From Stenotrophomonas sp. ESTM1D_MKCIP4_1 (lineage in GTDB: Bacteria; Pseudomonadota; Gammaproteobacteria; Xanthomonadales; Xanthomonadaceae): a DNA stretch of 64,000 nt. Under the pieces are notes generated by a model. That model worked only from the letters and a program-made list of their open reading frames with translations, did no database searches and was not told the DNA's origin. The stretch's first letter is position 1. Each line of letters starts with the position of its first letter. This document shows positions 1 through 7,252 of this stretch, one piece after another. Both the position numbers and the translations under genes were made by a program. The stretch lies in the NCBI RefSeq assembly GCF_003086895.1, contig NZ_CP026004.1, positions 172,317 to 236,316 on the forward strand, read 5' to 3'.

Positions 1-1006
1 AGTGCAAATGTCCGATTCTCTTGTGATTGGTCTGGATGTGGACTCCAAGGAGCTCGTGCCAGCGGTGGCCGACTGCAAGGCGGGTGACAGAATCCCGAAC
101 ACCAAGGCTGGCATCGCCAGATGGCTCAAGACGCTCCCGCCGCGATGCCGGATTGGCATGGAAGCGACCGGCAAGCACTATGAGTTGGTGGCGCGTATGG
201 CTATTCAAGCCGGTCACGTGGTCTACGTGATCAATCCTCGCTGGATCAAGAACTACGGCAAGGCGACCGGCGCGCGCGGCAAGACCGATGCGATGGATGC
301 CCAGGTGATCGCCCGGTACGTGAAGAAAGAAAGCGACCGCTTGCGTGAATACGTGCCACGCAGCGACGAGCAGCAGCAGATGCACGACCTGCTGCGCAAG
401 CGACAGACGCTGGTGGAGACCCGGGCGCGTTTGGAACAGTCCTTCGAGGTCACCAAGAGCGCCCCAGGCGAACTGGCAGATATCCTTCAGGCAATGGCCA
501 GCACGCTGTCGGAACTGGAAAGCCAACTGCAGCAGTTGTGCCGAGATGGAGAGCACGAAGCGCTCTACAAGCGTCTGCTGACCATTCCGGGGATCGGTCC
601 GGCCGTGGCGGCGCATCTGGTCTACTACATGACGCGCTGGCCGCTGGCCAACGCCAACGCATGGATCGCCTGCACCGGCCTGGACCCTCGGCCCAACGAA
701 TCCGGCGGCAGAACGGGGCGGCGTCGACTGTCCAAACAAGGCGCGCCCGTACTGCGCCAGATGCTGTACATGGCGGCTATGGGTCTCAAGCGTTGCCGCG
801 GCGGGCAGCCGCTTTACGACGATCTATCAGGGCGCGGACACCCAAGCACAGCCGTATTCAACATTCTGGCCAGAAAGCTGGCCAGGATTGCGTGGGGTGT
901 ATTCAAGAGCGGCAAGGATTTCGATCCAGCCCTGTTGAAGGTGGGCCAAGCCCGCTTCCAGCAGGCTTGACTGCGAACATAGGATCTCGACTCTACAGAA
1001 GCGGCG
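1..1006 (+). mobile_element. IS110-family insertion sequence, left end outside the window
   Basis: The window opens one base before an intact IS110-type transposase frame, so the left end of the element, where IS110-group elements usually carry their non-coding RNA, is not visible. The right boundary is not defined by terminal inverted repeats, which this family lacks. I place it just before a REP-like palindrome at 1007-1022, which is an inference. The element lies directly upstream of a TonB-receptor promoter region. Confidence 0.45.
2..970 (+). CDS. IS110-family transposase (DEDD recombinase)
   Basis: This 322-residue protein (GTG at 2; an ATG at 8 is an equally good start) moves an IS110 element by a RuvC-like DEDD mechanism. 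The N-terminal catalytic acidic residues are visible as D12 in IGLDVD, E54 in GMEATGKHYE, and D96/D99 in KTDAMDAQ. The C-terminal Tnp_20 domain carries the helix-hairpin-helix-like TIPGIGPAVAAHL near residue 195. Around residue 245 is RLSKQGAP, the conserved serine region of this family. The length is normal and the frame is intact, so the element could be active. Recent work shows IS110 elements use a bridge RNA to choose the target; that RNA would be in the left end, which is missing here. Confidence 0.93.
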   Translation: MQMSDSLVIGLDVDSKELVPAVADCKAGDRIPNTKAGIARWLKTLPPRCRIGMEATGKHYELVARMAIQAGHVVYVINPRWIKNYGKATGARGKTDAMDAQVIARYVKKESDRLREYVPRSDEQQQMHDLLRKRQTLVETRARLEQSFEVTKSAPGELADILQAMASTLSELESQLQQLCRDGEHEALYKRLLTIPGIGPAVAAHLVYYMTRWPLANANAWIACTGLDPRPNESGGRTGRRRLSKQGAPVLRQMLYMAAMGLKRCRGGQPLYDDLSGRGHPSTAVFNILARKLARIAWGVFKSGKDFDPALLKVGQARFQQA

Positions 1007-1022
1007 GTCGAGCAAGCCCGAC
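1007..1022. repeat. Degenerate REP-like palindrome beside the IS110 right end
   Basis: GTCGAGC-AA-GCCCGAC is one base off a perfect palindrome. It matches the GTCGAGC/GCTCGAC stem of the REP copies near 25779, 25847, 28685 and 28727. It lies 36 bp past the transposase stop. IS110-type elements are known to target REP palindromes, so this may be the split target; that is inference. Confidence 0.45.
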
Positions 1023-1040
1023 TCCACAAAGCTGGCGCGC

Positions 1041-1063
1041 GAAATGTTATATGATTACAATTC
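1041..1063. promoter_or_regulatory. Candidate Zur box upstream of TonB receptor
   Basis: The 23-bp segment begins GAAATGTTATA and ends ATTACAATTC. By eye it agrees at 19 of 22 fixed positions with the gamma-proteobacterial Zur operator (GAAATGTTATA, one central base, then TATAACATTTC). The left half is exact and the right half has three mismatches. It sits 20 bp before the receptor start codon, a good position for repression when zinc is plentiful. The match is to a consensus recalled from the literature and was not scored computationally. Confidence 0.6.
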
Positions 1064-1083
1064 ATCCGCGCCCTTCCACCCCC

Positions 1084-3129
1084 ATGAAAACCCCCACGCT
1101 GGTGGCCGCCCTCGCGGCTGCCCCGTTCGCCCCTGAAGCGTTCGCACAATCGGCCGACGCCGCTCTCACCCTCGGCAAGGTTCAGGTGCACCAGCACGGC
1201 GAAGGCCAGTTGAGCGCGCACCAGGTGCTCACCTCCGTGGACGTACTGGGCGCGGACCAGATCGAAGACCGCAACGTCTCACACAGCTGGGAACTGCTCG
1301 GCCAGATGCCCGGCATTCAGCTCACTGAAACCCGGCAGGGCGCCGAATCGGGCAAGGTCAGCTTCCGCGCGTTCAACGGCGAGGGCTACCTCAACGCCAT
1401 CAAGACGCTCATCGACGGCATTCCCAGCAACGTCAACAGCGGCAACCAGCGCTTCATCGACATGCTGTTCCCGCTGGAAATCAGCTACATCGAAGTCGTG
1501 CGCGGCACCAACGACCCGCGCTACGGCCTGCACAACATCGGTGGCAACGTGAACTTCGGTACCCGCCAGGGTGGCAACTACACCGATGCGCGGCTGGCCT
1601 ATGGCAGCTACAACACCCGCGATGCGCAGCTGGCGGTCGGCCGCGAAGCCAACGGCCTGGCCCAGAACTACTTCGTGGGCACCCAGGCCAGCGATGGCTA
1701 CCGCGACCATGACACCTCCAGGAAGTATTCGCTGGGCGGCAAATGGTTCTATGGCTCGCTGGACGACGGCCTGCGCGTGGGCCTGACCGCGCGCGCCTAC
1801 CACCACGAGGCCGACGAGCCCGGCTTCATGACGGCCGAAGAACTGCGCGCCCATCGTCGTGGCAGCGACCTGCGCAACGGCAATGATGGCGATGACCGCG
1901 ACATGCGGCAGATCGCCGTGCATCTGGATCTGGCGCTGTCCGATGCACTGACCTTCGGCACGCGGCTGTACGACAACCGCTATGAAGACGATCGCCGGGT
2001 GACCTTCAGCGACCTGCCCACCGGCAACCTGCCGCGCCAGCGCCGCGTGTGGGATGAACGCCAGACCGGCCTGCTCAGCACGCTTACCTGGCAGGCCAGC
2101 CCCGCGCTCACCCTGGAAGGCGGCCTGAACTACGAGCGCCAGGACAACGGCTACCTCCGCGAGCGTTACGCCTACGCCGAACCCACCGACTTCAGCCAGG
2201 CGCCGGCACGCGTGCAGAACGACGACCGCCACAGCTTCGACAACTGGGGTGCCTACGTGCAGGCCATCTACCAGCCCGCCGAGGCATGGAAGATCGTGCC
2301 GGCCTACCGTGTGGACCGCTTCAGTGGCCGCACCCATCTGATGAACGGTGTCAGCGGCCGCCTGCAGGACTACGGCAGCATCGGCCAGCCCAAGCTGAGC
2401 GTCATCCACAGCCTGGGCCAGACCACCCACGTCTACGCCAACTGGGGCCGCACCTTCCAGGTGCTCACCGGCTCCACCGCGCCGGCCTACCTCACCCCGG
2501 GGCAGGCACCGATGCAGCCGTCCACCAACACCGGCATGGAGCTGGGTCTGAAATTCCAGCCGTTTGCGGGCAGCCAGGCGCGCCTGGCGGTGTGGCAGCA
2601 GGATGCGGAAAACGAGGTGTCCAACATGCCGGCCACCGGTACCACGGTCACCCTGGGCAAGACCCGCCGCCGTGGCGTGGATGCGCAGCTGAGCCTGCAG
2701 CTGGGCGACGACTGGACGGTGTGGGCCTCGCATGCCTACCAGGAAGCGAAGATCACCCGCGACGACCGCGATGCCAGCGTTTCGCTGCAGGGCAGGGAAG
2801 TTGCTGCCACCCCGCGCCACATCAGCAACCTGGGCGTGGACTACCGCGCCAGCGACGCACTGCGGCTGGGCCTGCAGGCACGCGCACAGGGCGACTACTA
2901 CCTGGAAGAACGCAATGTGGCCGGCAAATTCGGTGGCTTTGCCGTGCTCGACCTCAGTGCCGCGTACCAGATCACCCCGCGCTGGAGCGTGGACCTGCAG
3001 CTGAAGAACGTCACCGGCCGCGAGTACGCCTACGCCTGGTATGACAGCTTCTTCTGGGACAGCGCTCGCCCGATGTTCTCGCCCGCCCCGGGCCGCAGCG
3101 TGTTCGTCGGCTTCAACATGAAGCTGTAG
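1084..3129 (+). CDS. TonB-dependent outer-membrane receptor, probably zinc-regulated
   Basis: The 681-residue precursor starts at the ATG at 1084, which gives a signal peptide ending near AFAQS (residue ~22). A plug domain follows (WELLGQMPGIQLTET, then VRGTNDPRYGLHNIGGNV around residues 70-170). A long beta-barrel ends in an aromatic-rich strand, SVFVGFNMKL. Such receptors import scarce ligands across the outer membrane using TonB energy. The substrate is not readable from the protein. The Zur-box-like operator at 1041-1063 points to zinc (ZnuD-like role), an inference supported only by the operator. The gene stands alone between the IS110 element and the higBA cassette. A ferric-siderophore or citrate receptor is the main alternative. 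Confidence 0.88.
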   Translation: MKTPTLVAALAAAPFAPEAFAQSADAALTLGKVQVHQHGEGQLSAHQVLTSVDVLGADQIEDRNVSHSWELLGQMPGIQLTETRQGAESGKVSFRAFNGEGYLNAIKTLIDGIPSNVNSGNQRFIDMLFPLEISYIEVVRGTNDPRYGLHNIGGNVNFGTRQGGNYTDARLAYGSYNTRDAQLAVGREANGLAQNYFVGTQASDGYRDHDTSRKYSLGGKWFYGSLDDGLRVGLTARAYHHEADEPGFMTAEELRAHRRGSDLRNGNDGDDRDMRQIAVHLDLALSDALTFGTRLYDNRYEDDRRVTFSDLPTGNLPRQRRVWDERQTGLLSTLTWQASPALTLEGGLNYERQDNGYLRERYAYAEPTDFSQAPARVQNDDRHSFDNWGAYVQAIYQPAEAWKIVPAYRVDRFSGRTHLMNGVSGRLQDYGSIGQPKLSVIHSLGQTTHVYANWGRTFQVLTGSTAPAYLTPGQAPMQPSTNTGMELGLKFQPFAGSQARLAVWQQDAENEVSNMPATGTTVTLGKTRRRGVDAQLSLQLGDDWTVWASHAYQEAKITRDDRDASVSLQGREVAATPRHISNLGVDYRASDALRLGLQARAQGDYYLEERNVAGKFGGFAVLDLSAAYQITPRWSVDLQLKNVTGREYAYAWYDSFFWDSARPMFSPAPGRSVFVGFNMKL

Positions 3130-3136
3130 CCGGCAT

Positions 3137-3230
3137 GGGGTCAGAGCCCTTTCCTGCGGAAAGGGATCCGACCCCGGACCCCGCCCTGCAAGGGGTCAGA
3201 TCCCTTTCCGCAGGAAAGGGCTCTGACCCC
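3137..3230. repeat. GGGGTC...GACCCC palindromic element, copy A
   Basis: This is a 94-bp element made of two halves of about 39 bp that are near-perfect reverse complements around a 16-bp spacer. Each half has its own hairpin (CCCTTTCC...GGAAAGGG). Bases 3138-3230 are identical to 3933-4025, so the higBA cassette lies between direct copies. Related single units with different stems occur at 45719-45771 and 59854-59978. Confidence 0.9.
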
Positions 3231-3239
3231 GGATGAACC

Positions 3240-3536
3240 TCACACCGCCGCGCTGTAAGGCTCGATCCGCGCCAGCACGTCGGCCAGTTTCTCCTTGGTC
3301 ATCGCCGCATCGAAGTCGGCCTGCAGACCAATCCAGAACTTGTCTGACAGCCCGAAGTAGCGGGAAAGGCGCAGGCCGGTATCTGCCGTCACCGCGCGCT
3401 GACCGGTAACAATCTCGCCGATCCGACGCTGCGACACGCCGATCGCCTTCGCCAGGCGGTACTGGGTGATGCCAAGAGGTTCCAGGAACTCGTGCAGCAG
3501 GATCTCGCCGGGAGCGGGGTAGGGGACGGTTCGCAT
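3240..3536 (-). CDS. higA: HigA-type antitoxin (XRE helix-turn-helix)
   Basis: This 98-residue antitoxin neutralises the toxin encoded just upstream and should repress the shared promoter. It begins PAPGEILLHEFLEPLGITQY, the typical HigA opening. A helix-turn-helix follows (LAKAIGVSQRRIGEIVTGQR, residues ~28-48), then the family pattern LSRYFGLSDKFWIGLQADFD. The order is toxin first and antitoxin second, which is the HigBA arrangement, with 12 bp between the genes. The pair is flanked by identical palindromic repeats, suggesting it came in, or can move, as a cassette. The length is normal for HigA. Confidence 0.93.
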   Translation of the reverse strand: MRTVPYPAPGEILLHEFLEPLGITQYRLAKAIGVSQRRIGEIVTGQRAVTADTGLRLSRYFGLSDKFWIGLQADFDAAMTKEKLADVLARIEPYSAAV

Positions 3537-3548
3537 GAGCGCGACTCC

Positions 3549-3830
3549 TTAGTGGTAATCGACAATTTCAACTTCCGCAGGGCCTTCTCGGGTCCAGACG
3601 AAGCACAGCCGGAACTGATCATTGACGCGGATGCTGTACTGGCCGCAGCGGACTCCGCGCAATGGCTCCAAGCGATTGGCCGGCGGTATGCGCAGATCCC
3701 GCAGATCAGCCGCAACATTGAGCATCGCCAACTTGCGGAGTGCAGTGCCTTCGATGTGGCGCCATCTCGGCACGCGCTGGCCATCAAACAGCGCCTGCGT
3801 GCGTTTGCAGGCAAATGATTGGATCGGCAT
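3549..3830 (-). CDS. higB: HigB-type toxin (RelE/ParE superfamily)
   Basis: This 93-residue protein has the signature of HigB/RelE-fold mRNA interferases. It opens MPIQSFACKRTQALFDG, the central part reads LRDLRIPPANRLEPLRG, and the C-terminal strand pair reads YSIRVNDQFRLCFVWTREGPAEVEIVDYH. HigB cleaves mRNA on the ribosome until its antitoxin HigA binds it. The gene is first in the two-gene operon. An 11-bp palindrome (CGATA-G-TATCG, 3846-3856) lies just before its start, in the place expected for the HigA operator. No truncation is seen. Confidence 0.93.
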   Translation of the reverse strand: MPIQSFACKRTQALFDGQRVPRWRHIEGTALRKLAMLNVAADLRDLRIPPANRLEPLRGVRCGQYSIRVNDQFRLCFVWTREGPAEVEIVDYH

Positions 3831-3845
3831 GGTAGTAACGATCAG

Positions 3846-3880
3846 CGATAGTATCGTAAGGCGTTAGTATTCTCCGTACA
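3846..3880 (-). promoter_or_regulatory. Putative higBA promoter and operator
   Basis: On the minus strand TTGTAC (3875-3880) and TACGAT (3852-3857) are separated by 17 bp and could be the -35 and -10 boxes. The palindrome CGATA-G-TATCG (3846-3856) overlaps the -10, fitting autorepression by HigA. The boxes match consensus only partly; the operator call is inference. Confidence 0.4.
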
Positions 3881-3932
3881 AGGGCGGCAGGTAATTCCCA
3901 GGTACGACGATCAACGACGCATTCCGCTCGAA

Positions 3933-4025
3933 GGGTCAGAGCCCTTTCCTGCGGAAAGGGATCCGACCCCGGACCCCGCCCTGCAAGGGGTCAGATCCCT
4001 TTCCGCAGGAAAGGGCTCTGACCCC
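3933..4025. repeat. GGGGTC...GACCCC palindromic element, copy B
   Basis: These 93 bp are identical to 3138-3230 in the same orientation. Its last base touches the ATG at 4026, the upstream in-frame start of the ntrB frame. Two exact copies around a 702-bp segment containing higBA and its promoter would allow excision by recombination between them. Confidence 0.9.
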
Positions 4026-4038
4026 ATGCCGCCGCTTT

Positions 4039-4055
4039 TGCACTACATTGGTGCA
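4039..4055. promoter_or_regulatory. NtrC-binding-site-like palindrome at ntrB start
   Basis: TGCACTACATTGGTGCA is close to the NtrC consensus (TGCACCA, five bases, TGGTGCA): both TGCAC/GTGCA arms are exact. It ends immediately before the ATG at 4056. TACATT (4044-4049) inside it could be a -10 box placing transcription start at that ATG, so the site would allow autorepression by NtrC. The operator likeness is seen; the leaderless start is inference. Confidence 0.6.
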
Positions 4056-5117
4056 ATGTCCGACCCCGCACCCCCGCCTTCCCTCGATGCCCTCGGCACG
4101 CCGCTGGCCTGGGCCGGGGCCGATGGCCGCATCAGCGGCTGCAACCCCGCCTTCGCCCGCTGGCTGGGTGTCAGCGGCCGCCGCCTCATCGGCCAGCCGC
4201 TGGCCGCGCTGGAAGTGCAGGGCGAGGCGTTGGCCCATTTCCTCGCCCGTGACGAGCGCGACGCCCTGCGGCTCAACCGTCTGGCGCTGGCCCTGCCGGG
4301 CGAGGCGGCGCGCTTCGCCGAGGGCTGGATGAGCCGCCGCGATGATGGCGGCTGGCTGCTGGAAGCCCACCCGGTCGACGAATTCCCCGGCCTGGACCCG
4401 ACCCAGGCTTTGCCCAGCGCGCTCAGTGCCGCGCTCAAGGGCTTGGCCCACGAGCTGCGCAACCCGCTGGCTGGGCTGAAGGGCGCCGCCCAGCTGCTGG
4501 CCCGCCGCGCGGCACAGCGTGACGCCAGCGAGCGCGAACTGATCGAACTCATTGGTTCGGAGATCGAGCGCCTCAACGGCCTGCTCGACCAGCTGCTGTC
4601 GCCCGCCCCGGCCGCGCCGCATGCACCGCTGAACATCCACGCCGCGTTGGAACGGGTGCTGCGCCTGGCCGAAAGTGAAGCCGGGTGGGCGGTGCGCCTG
4701 CAGCGCGATTACGACCCCAGCATTCCCGAGTTCGATGGCGATGCCGACCGCCTTACCCAGGCGGTGTGGAACCTGGTGCGCAATGCCATCCAGGCCGGCG
4801 CCGGGGTCATCACCCTGCGCACCCGCGTCGAGCATGGCGCGCGCATCGCCGAGCAGCTGCACACGCTGGCCCTGCGCCTGGAAATTGCCGATGACGGCCG
4901 TGGCGTGCCCGAGGAGCTGGCCGAGCACCTGTTCCTGCCGCTGGTCAGCGGCCGCGCCGAAGGTACCGGGCTGGGGCTCGCCTTGGCCCAGCAGGTGGCG
5001 CGCGAACACCGCGGCACGCTCACCTACCGTTCGCGCCCGGGCCATACCGTGTTCACTCTGCTGCTGCCGATCGGCAACGGCGCCGCCCTGGCCGAGGAGG
5101 CCCCGCGCGATGTCTGA
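4056..5117 (+). CDS. ntrB: Nitrogen regulation sensor histidine kinase NtrB (GlnL)
   Basis: NtrB phosphorylates NtrC when nitrogen is limiting and dephosphorylates it under PII control. From the ATG at 4056 it has 353 residues. A PAS-like domain (residues ~15-110) is followed by the phospho-acceptor region GLAHELRNPLAGLKGA (His132) and a HATPase domain with N-box NLVRNAIQAG, G1 box DDGRGV and G2 box GTGLGLAL. It is cytosolic, without membrane segments. An in-frame ATG at 4026 would add ten residues but begins exactly where the repeat ends; neither start has a clear Shine-Dalgarno sequence. The stop overlaps the ntrC start by 8 bp. glnA, the usual neighbour, is not in the window. Confidence 0.93.
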   Translation: MSDPAPPPSLDALGTPLAWAGADGRISGCNPAFARWLGVSGRRLIGQPLAALEVQGEALAHFLARDERDALRLNRLALALPGEAARFAEGWMSRRDDGGWLLEAHPVDEFPGLDPTQALPSALSAALKGLAHELRNPLAGLKGAAQLLARRAAQRDASERELIELIGSEIERLNGLLDQLLSPAPAAPHAPLNIHAALERVLRLAESEAGWAVRLQRDYDPSIPEFDGDADRLTQAVWNLVRNAIQAGAGVITLRTRVEHGARIAEQLHTLALRLEIADDGRGVPEELAEHLFLPLVSGRAEGTGLGLALAQQVAREHRGTLTYRSRPGHTVFTLLLPIGNGAALAEEAPRDV

Positions 5118-6558
5118 TTCCCCTCCCTCCGCGCAGCGCATCTGGGTGGTCGACGATGACCGCGCCGTGCGCTTCGTGCTGAGCACTGCGCTGCGCGAGG
5201 CCGGTTACCAGGTCGTCGATTTCGACAGCGCCGCGCCCGCCCTTGCGGCCTTGAACGAAGGCCCGGCACCCGCGCTGCTGTTCACCGATGTGCGCATGCC
5301 CGGCGATGATGGCCTGGTGCTGCTGGACAAGCTGAAAGCCGCCCTGCCGCAGCTGCCGGTGGTGGTGATGTCGGCCTACACCGATGTGGCCAGCACGGCC
5401 GGCGCGTTCCGCGGTGGCGCGCATGAATTCCTGTCCAAGCCCTTCGACCTGGACGATGCCGTGGCCCTGGCCCAGCGTGTGCTGCCTGCCGTGGCTCCCG
5501 CGCTGGCTGCGCCCACGGTAGTGGCCGAGGCACCCAGCGACCAGCCGCCCCAGCTGGTGGGCGATACGCCGCCGATGCGCGCGCTGTTCCGGGCCATCGG
5601 CCGCTTGGCGCAGGCACCGCTGGCGGTGCTCATCACCGGCGAAACCGGCACCGGCAAGGAACTGGTGGCCAATGCCCTGCACCGCGAATCGCCGCGCGCG
5701 CAGGCGCCGTTCGTCGCGCTCAACACCGCCGCCATTCCCGCCGAACTGCTGGAAAGCGAGTTGTTCGGCCACGAGGCCGGCGCCTTCACCGGCGCACAGC
5801 GCCGTCATATCGGCCGCTTCGAGCAGGCCAACGGCGGCACCCTGTTCCTCGATGAAATCGGCGACATGCCGCTGCCCTTGCAGACCCGTCTGCTGCGAGT
5901 GCTGGCCCAGGGTGAATTCTTCCGCGTGGGTGGTCGCGAACTGATCCACGTGGACGTGCGCGTGGTGGCCGCCACCCACCAGGATCTGGAAGGGCTGGTG
6001 GCACAGGGCCGGTTCCGCGCCGATCTGCTGCACCGCCTGGATGTGGTGCGCCTGCAGCTGCCGCCACTGCGTGATCGCCGCGAGGACATCGCACAGCTGG
6101 CCACCACCTTCCTGGCGGCCGCCGCGCGCAAGCTGGACACGCCGCCGAAGCGCCTGACCGCGGCCGCCCTGCAGGCGCTGCGCGACCACGACTGGCCCGG
6201 CAACGTCCGCGAACTGGAAAACGTCTGCTGGCGCATGGCGGCCCTCGCCGCCGCCGACACCATCGGCGTAGCCGATGTCGATACCGCGTTGAACCGCACC
6301 CGCAGCCGCCGCAGCAGCCCCACAGGTGCCGATCCGGGCCAGTGGGAAACCCTGCTGTCCGAATGGGCGCGGCGGCAGCTGGCCGAGGGCACCGAAGGCC
6401 TGCACGCGCAGGTGCGTGAACGGGTCGACCATGCCCTGCTGGAAGCGGCGCTGCAGATCACCCACGGCCGCCGTGCCGAGGCCGCCGCGCGGCTTGGCCT
6501 GGGCCGCAACACGCTCACCCGCAAGCTGGGTGCCGGCCGCCGCCGTGGGGGGCATTGA
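5110..6558 (+). CDS. ntrC: Nitrogen regulation response regulator NtrC (GlnG)
   Basis: This 482-residue sigma-54 activator has a receiver domain (acid pocket D15-D17; phospho-acceptor D60 in LLFTDVRMPGDD; switch lysine in LSKPFD). Its AAA+ domain carries Walker A GETGTGKE, the sigma-54 contact loop GAFTGA, and Walker B GGTLFLDEIGDM. A C-terminal Fis-type helix-turn-helix (AAARLGLGRNTLTRKL) binds DNA. When phosphorylated by NtrB it drives nitrogen-scavenging genes. It is translationally coupled to ntrB by overlap. The site at 4039-4055 suggests that it feeds back on its own operon. All functional motifs are intact. Confidence 0.96.
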   Translation: MSDSPPSAQRIWVVDDDRAVRFVLSTALREAGYQVVDFDSAAPALAALNEGPAPALLFTDVRMPGDDGLVLLDKLKAALPQLPVVVMSAYTDVASTAGAFRGGAHEFLSKPFDLDDAVALAQRVLPAVAPALAAPTVVAEAPSDQPPQLVGDTPPMRALFRAIGRLAQAPLAVLITGETGTGKELVANALHRESPRAQAPFVALNTAAIPAELLESELFGHEAGAFTGAQRRHIGRFEQANGGTLFLDEIGDMPLPLQTRLLRVLAQGEFFRVGGRELIHVDVRVVAATHQDLEGLVAQGRFRADLLHRLDVVRLQLPPLRDRREDIAQLATTFLAAAARKLDTPPKRLTAAALQALRDHDWPGNVRELENVCWRMAALAAADTIGVADVDTALNRTRSRRSSPTGADPGQWETLLSEWARRQLAEGTEGLHAQVRERVDHALLEAALQITHGRRAEAAARLGLGRNTLTRKLGAGRRRGGH

Positions 6559-6651
6559 ACGGCCTCTGCACGCCGTCCTCGCGCCCGCTTGCTGAACTGT
6601 TGATCCGCCATGGACGATGCCGTCCGTAGTGTTCCCTGCAAGGAGTTCCCG

Positions 6652-7221
6652 ATGCGTCTGTCATTCGCCATCCTGCCGCTGTCCGCCGCCGTGCTGCTGT
6701 CTGCCTGTGGCAGCGCGCCGCAGAAGCCGCAGCCCACGCCGCCGCCGGCCGTCACCAGGCCGCTGGTCCCGCTGGCCGAAGCCAATCTGGCGCCGGCCTC
6801 GGCCAGCATCGTCAGTGGTCGCCTGGTGCTGAAGACCGAAAGCGGCGGCGTGCACCTGACCGGTCTGGTGGGGGGGCTGCAACCGATGCAGCAGGCCGGT
6901 TTCCATATCCACGAACGTGGCGACTGCAGTGCGGTCGACGCCAGCAGTGCCGGCAACCACTTCAATCCCACGGCCAGCACGCATGGGCGCGCCGGCAATG
7001 GCAAGCACCATCTGGGCGACATCGACAACCTACAGGCCGATGCGCAGGGCAGGGCAAACGTTGATGTGCACCTCAAGGGCGTTACCCTTGGAGGAGGCGC
7101 CGCCACCGATATCGTCGGGCGTGCACTGGTCGTGCATGCCAACGCGGATGACTATCGCAGCCAGCCCGCCGGCAATGCCGGCGTCCGCATCGCCTGCGGT
7201 GTGATCAAGGTTTCCCGCTGA
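6652..7221 (+). CDS. sodC: Cu/Zn superoxide dismutase, lipoprotein (copy 1)
   Basis: The 189-residue precursor starts at the ATG at 6652, preceded by AAGGAG. It has a lipoprotein signal with lipobox LSAC, so it should be anchored in an envelope membrane. It converts superoxide to hydrogen peroxide and oxygen. The metal ligands are present: FHIHE (two Cu histidines), GNHFNP (bridging His), HGR and KHHLGD (Zn ligands), and VVHA (last Cu His). The charged Arg near the end, NAGVRIACGV, is also kept. A second, acid/alanine-richer paralogue follows 31 bp downstream, probably in one transcript. Tandem sodC pairs are common in xanthomonads. Confidence 0.93.
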   Translation: MRLSFAILPLSAAVLLSACGSAPQKPQPTPPPAVTRPLVPLAEANLAPASASIVSGRLVLKTESGGVHLTGLVGGLQPMQQAGFHIHERGDCSAVDASSAGNHFNPTASTHGRAGNGKHHLGDIDNLQADAQGRANVDVHLKGVTLGGGAATDIVGRALVVHANADDYRSQPAGNAGVRIACGVIKVSR

Positions 7222-7252
7222 TCGCCACGGGCATCATTCCAAGGAGAGTTCC

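Noticed and set aside
1041..1063. Palindrome upstream of the first TonB receptor read as a Fur box
   Set aside because: Fits the Zur consensus much better than the GATAAT-based Fur consensus.
1279..2820. 513-codon open frame on the minus strand opposite the first TonB receptor
   Set aside because: High-G+C mirror frame; low-complexity Ala/Gly/Val/Arg translation, no domain, and the plus strand encodes a clear receptor.
4026..4055. ATG 4026 as the certain ntrB start
   Set aside because: It lies at the exact end of the repeat and would translate through the NtrC-type palindrome; ATG 4056 is preferred, though not proven.
5053..6555. 500-codon open frame on the minus strand opposite ntrC
   Set aside because: Shadow of ntrC, whose receiver, AAA+ and Fis motifs are all on the plus strand.
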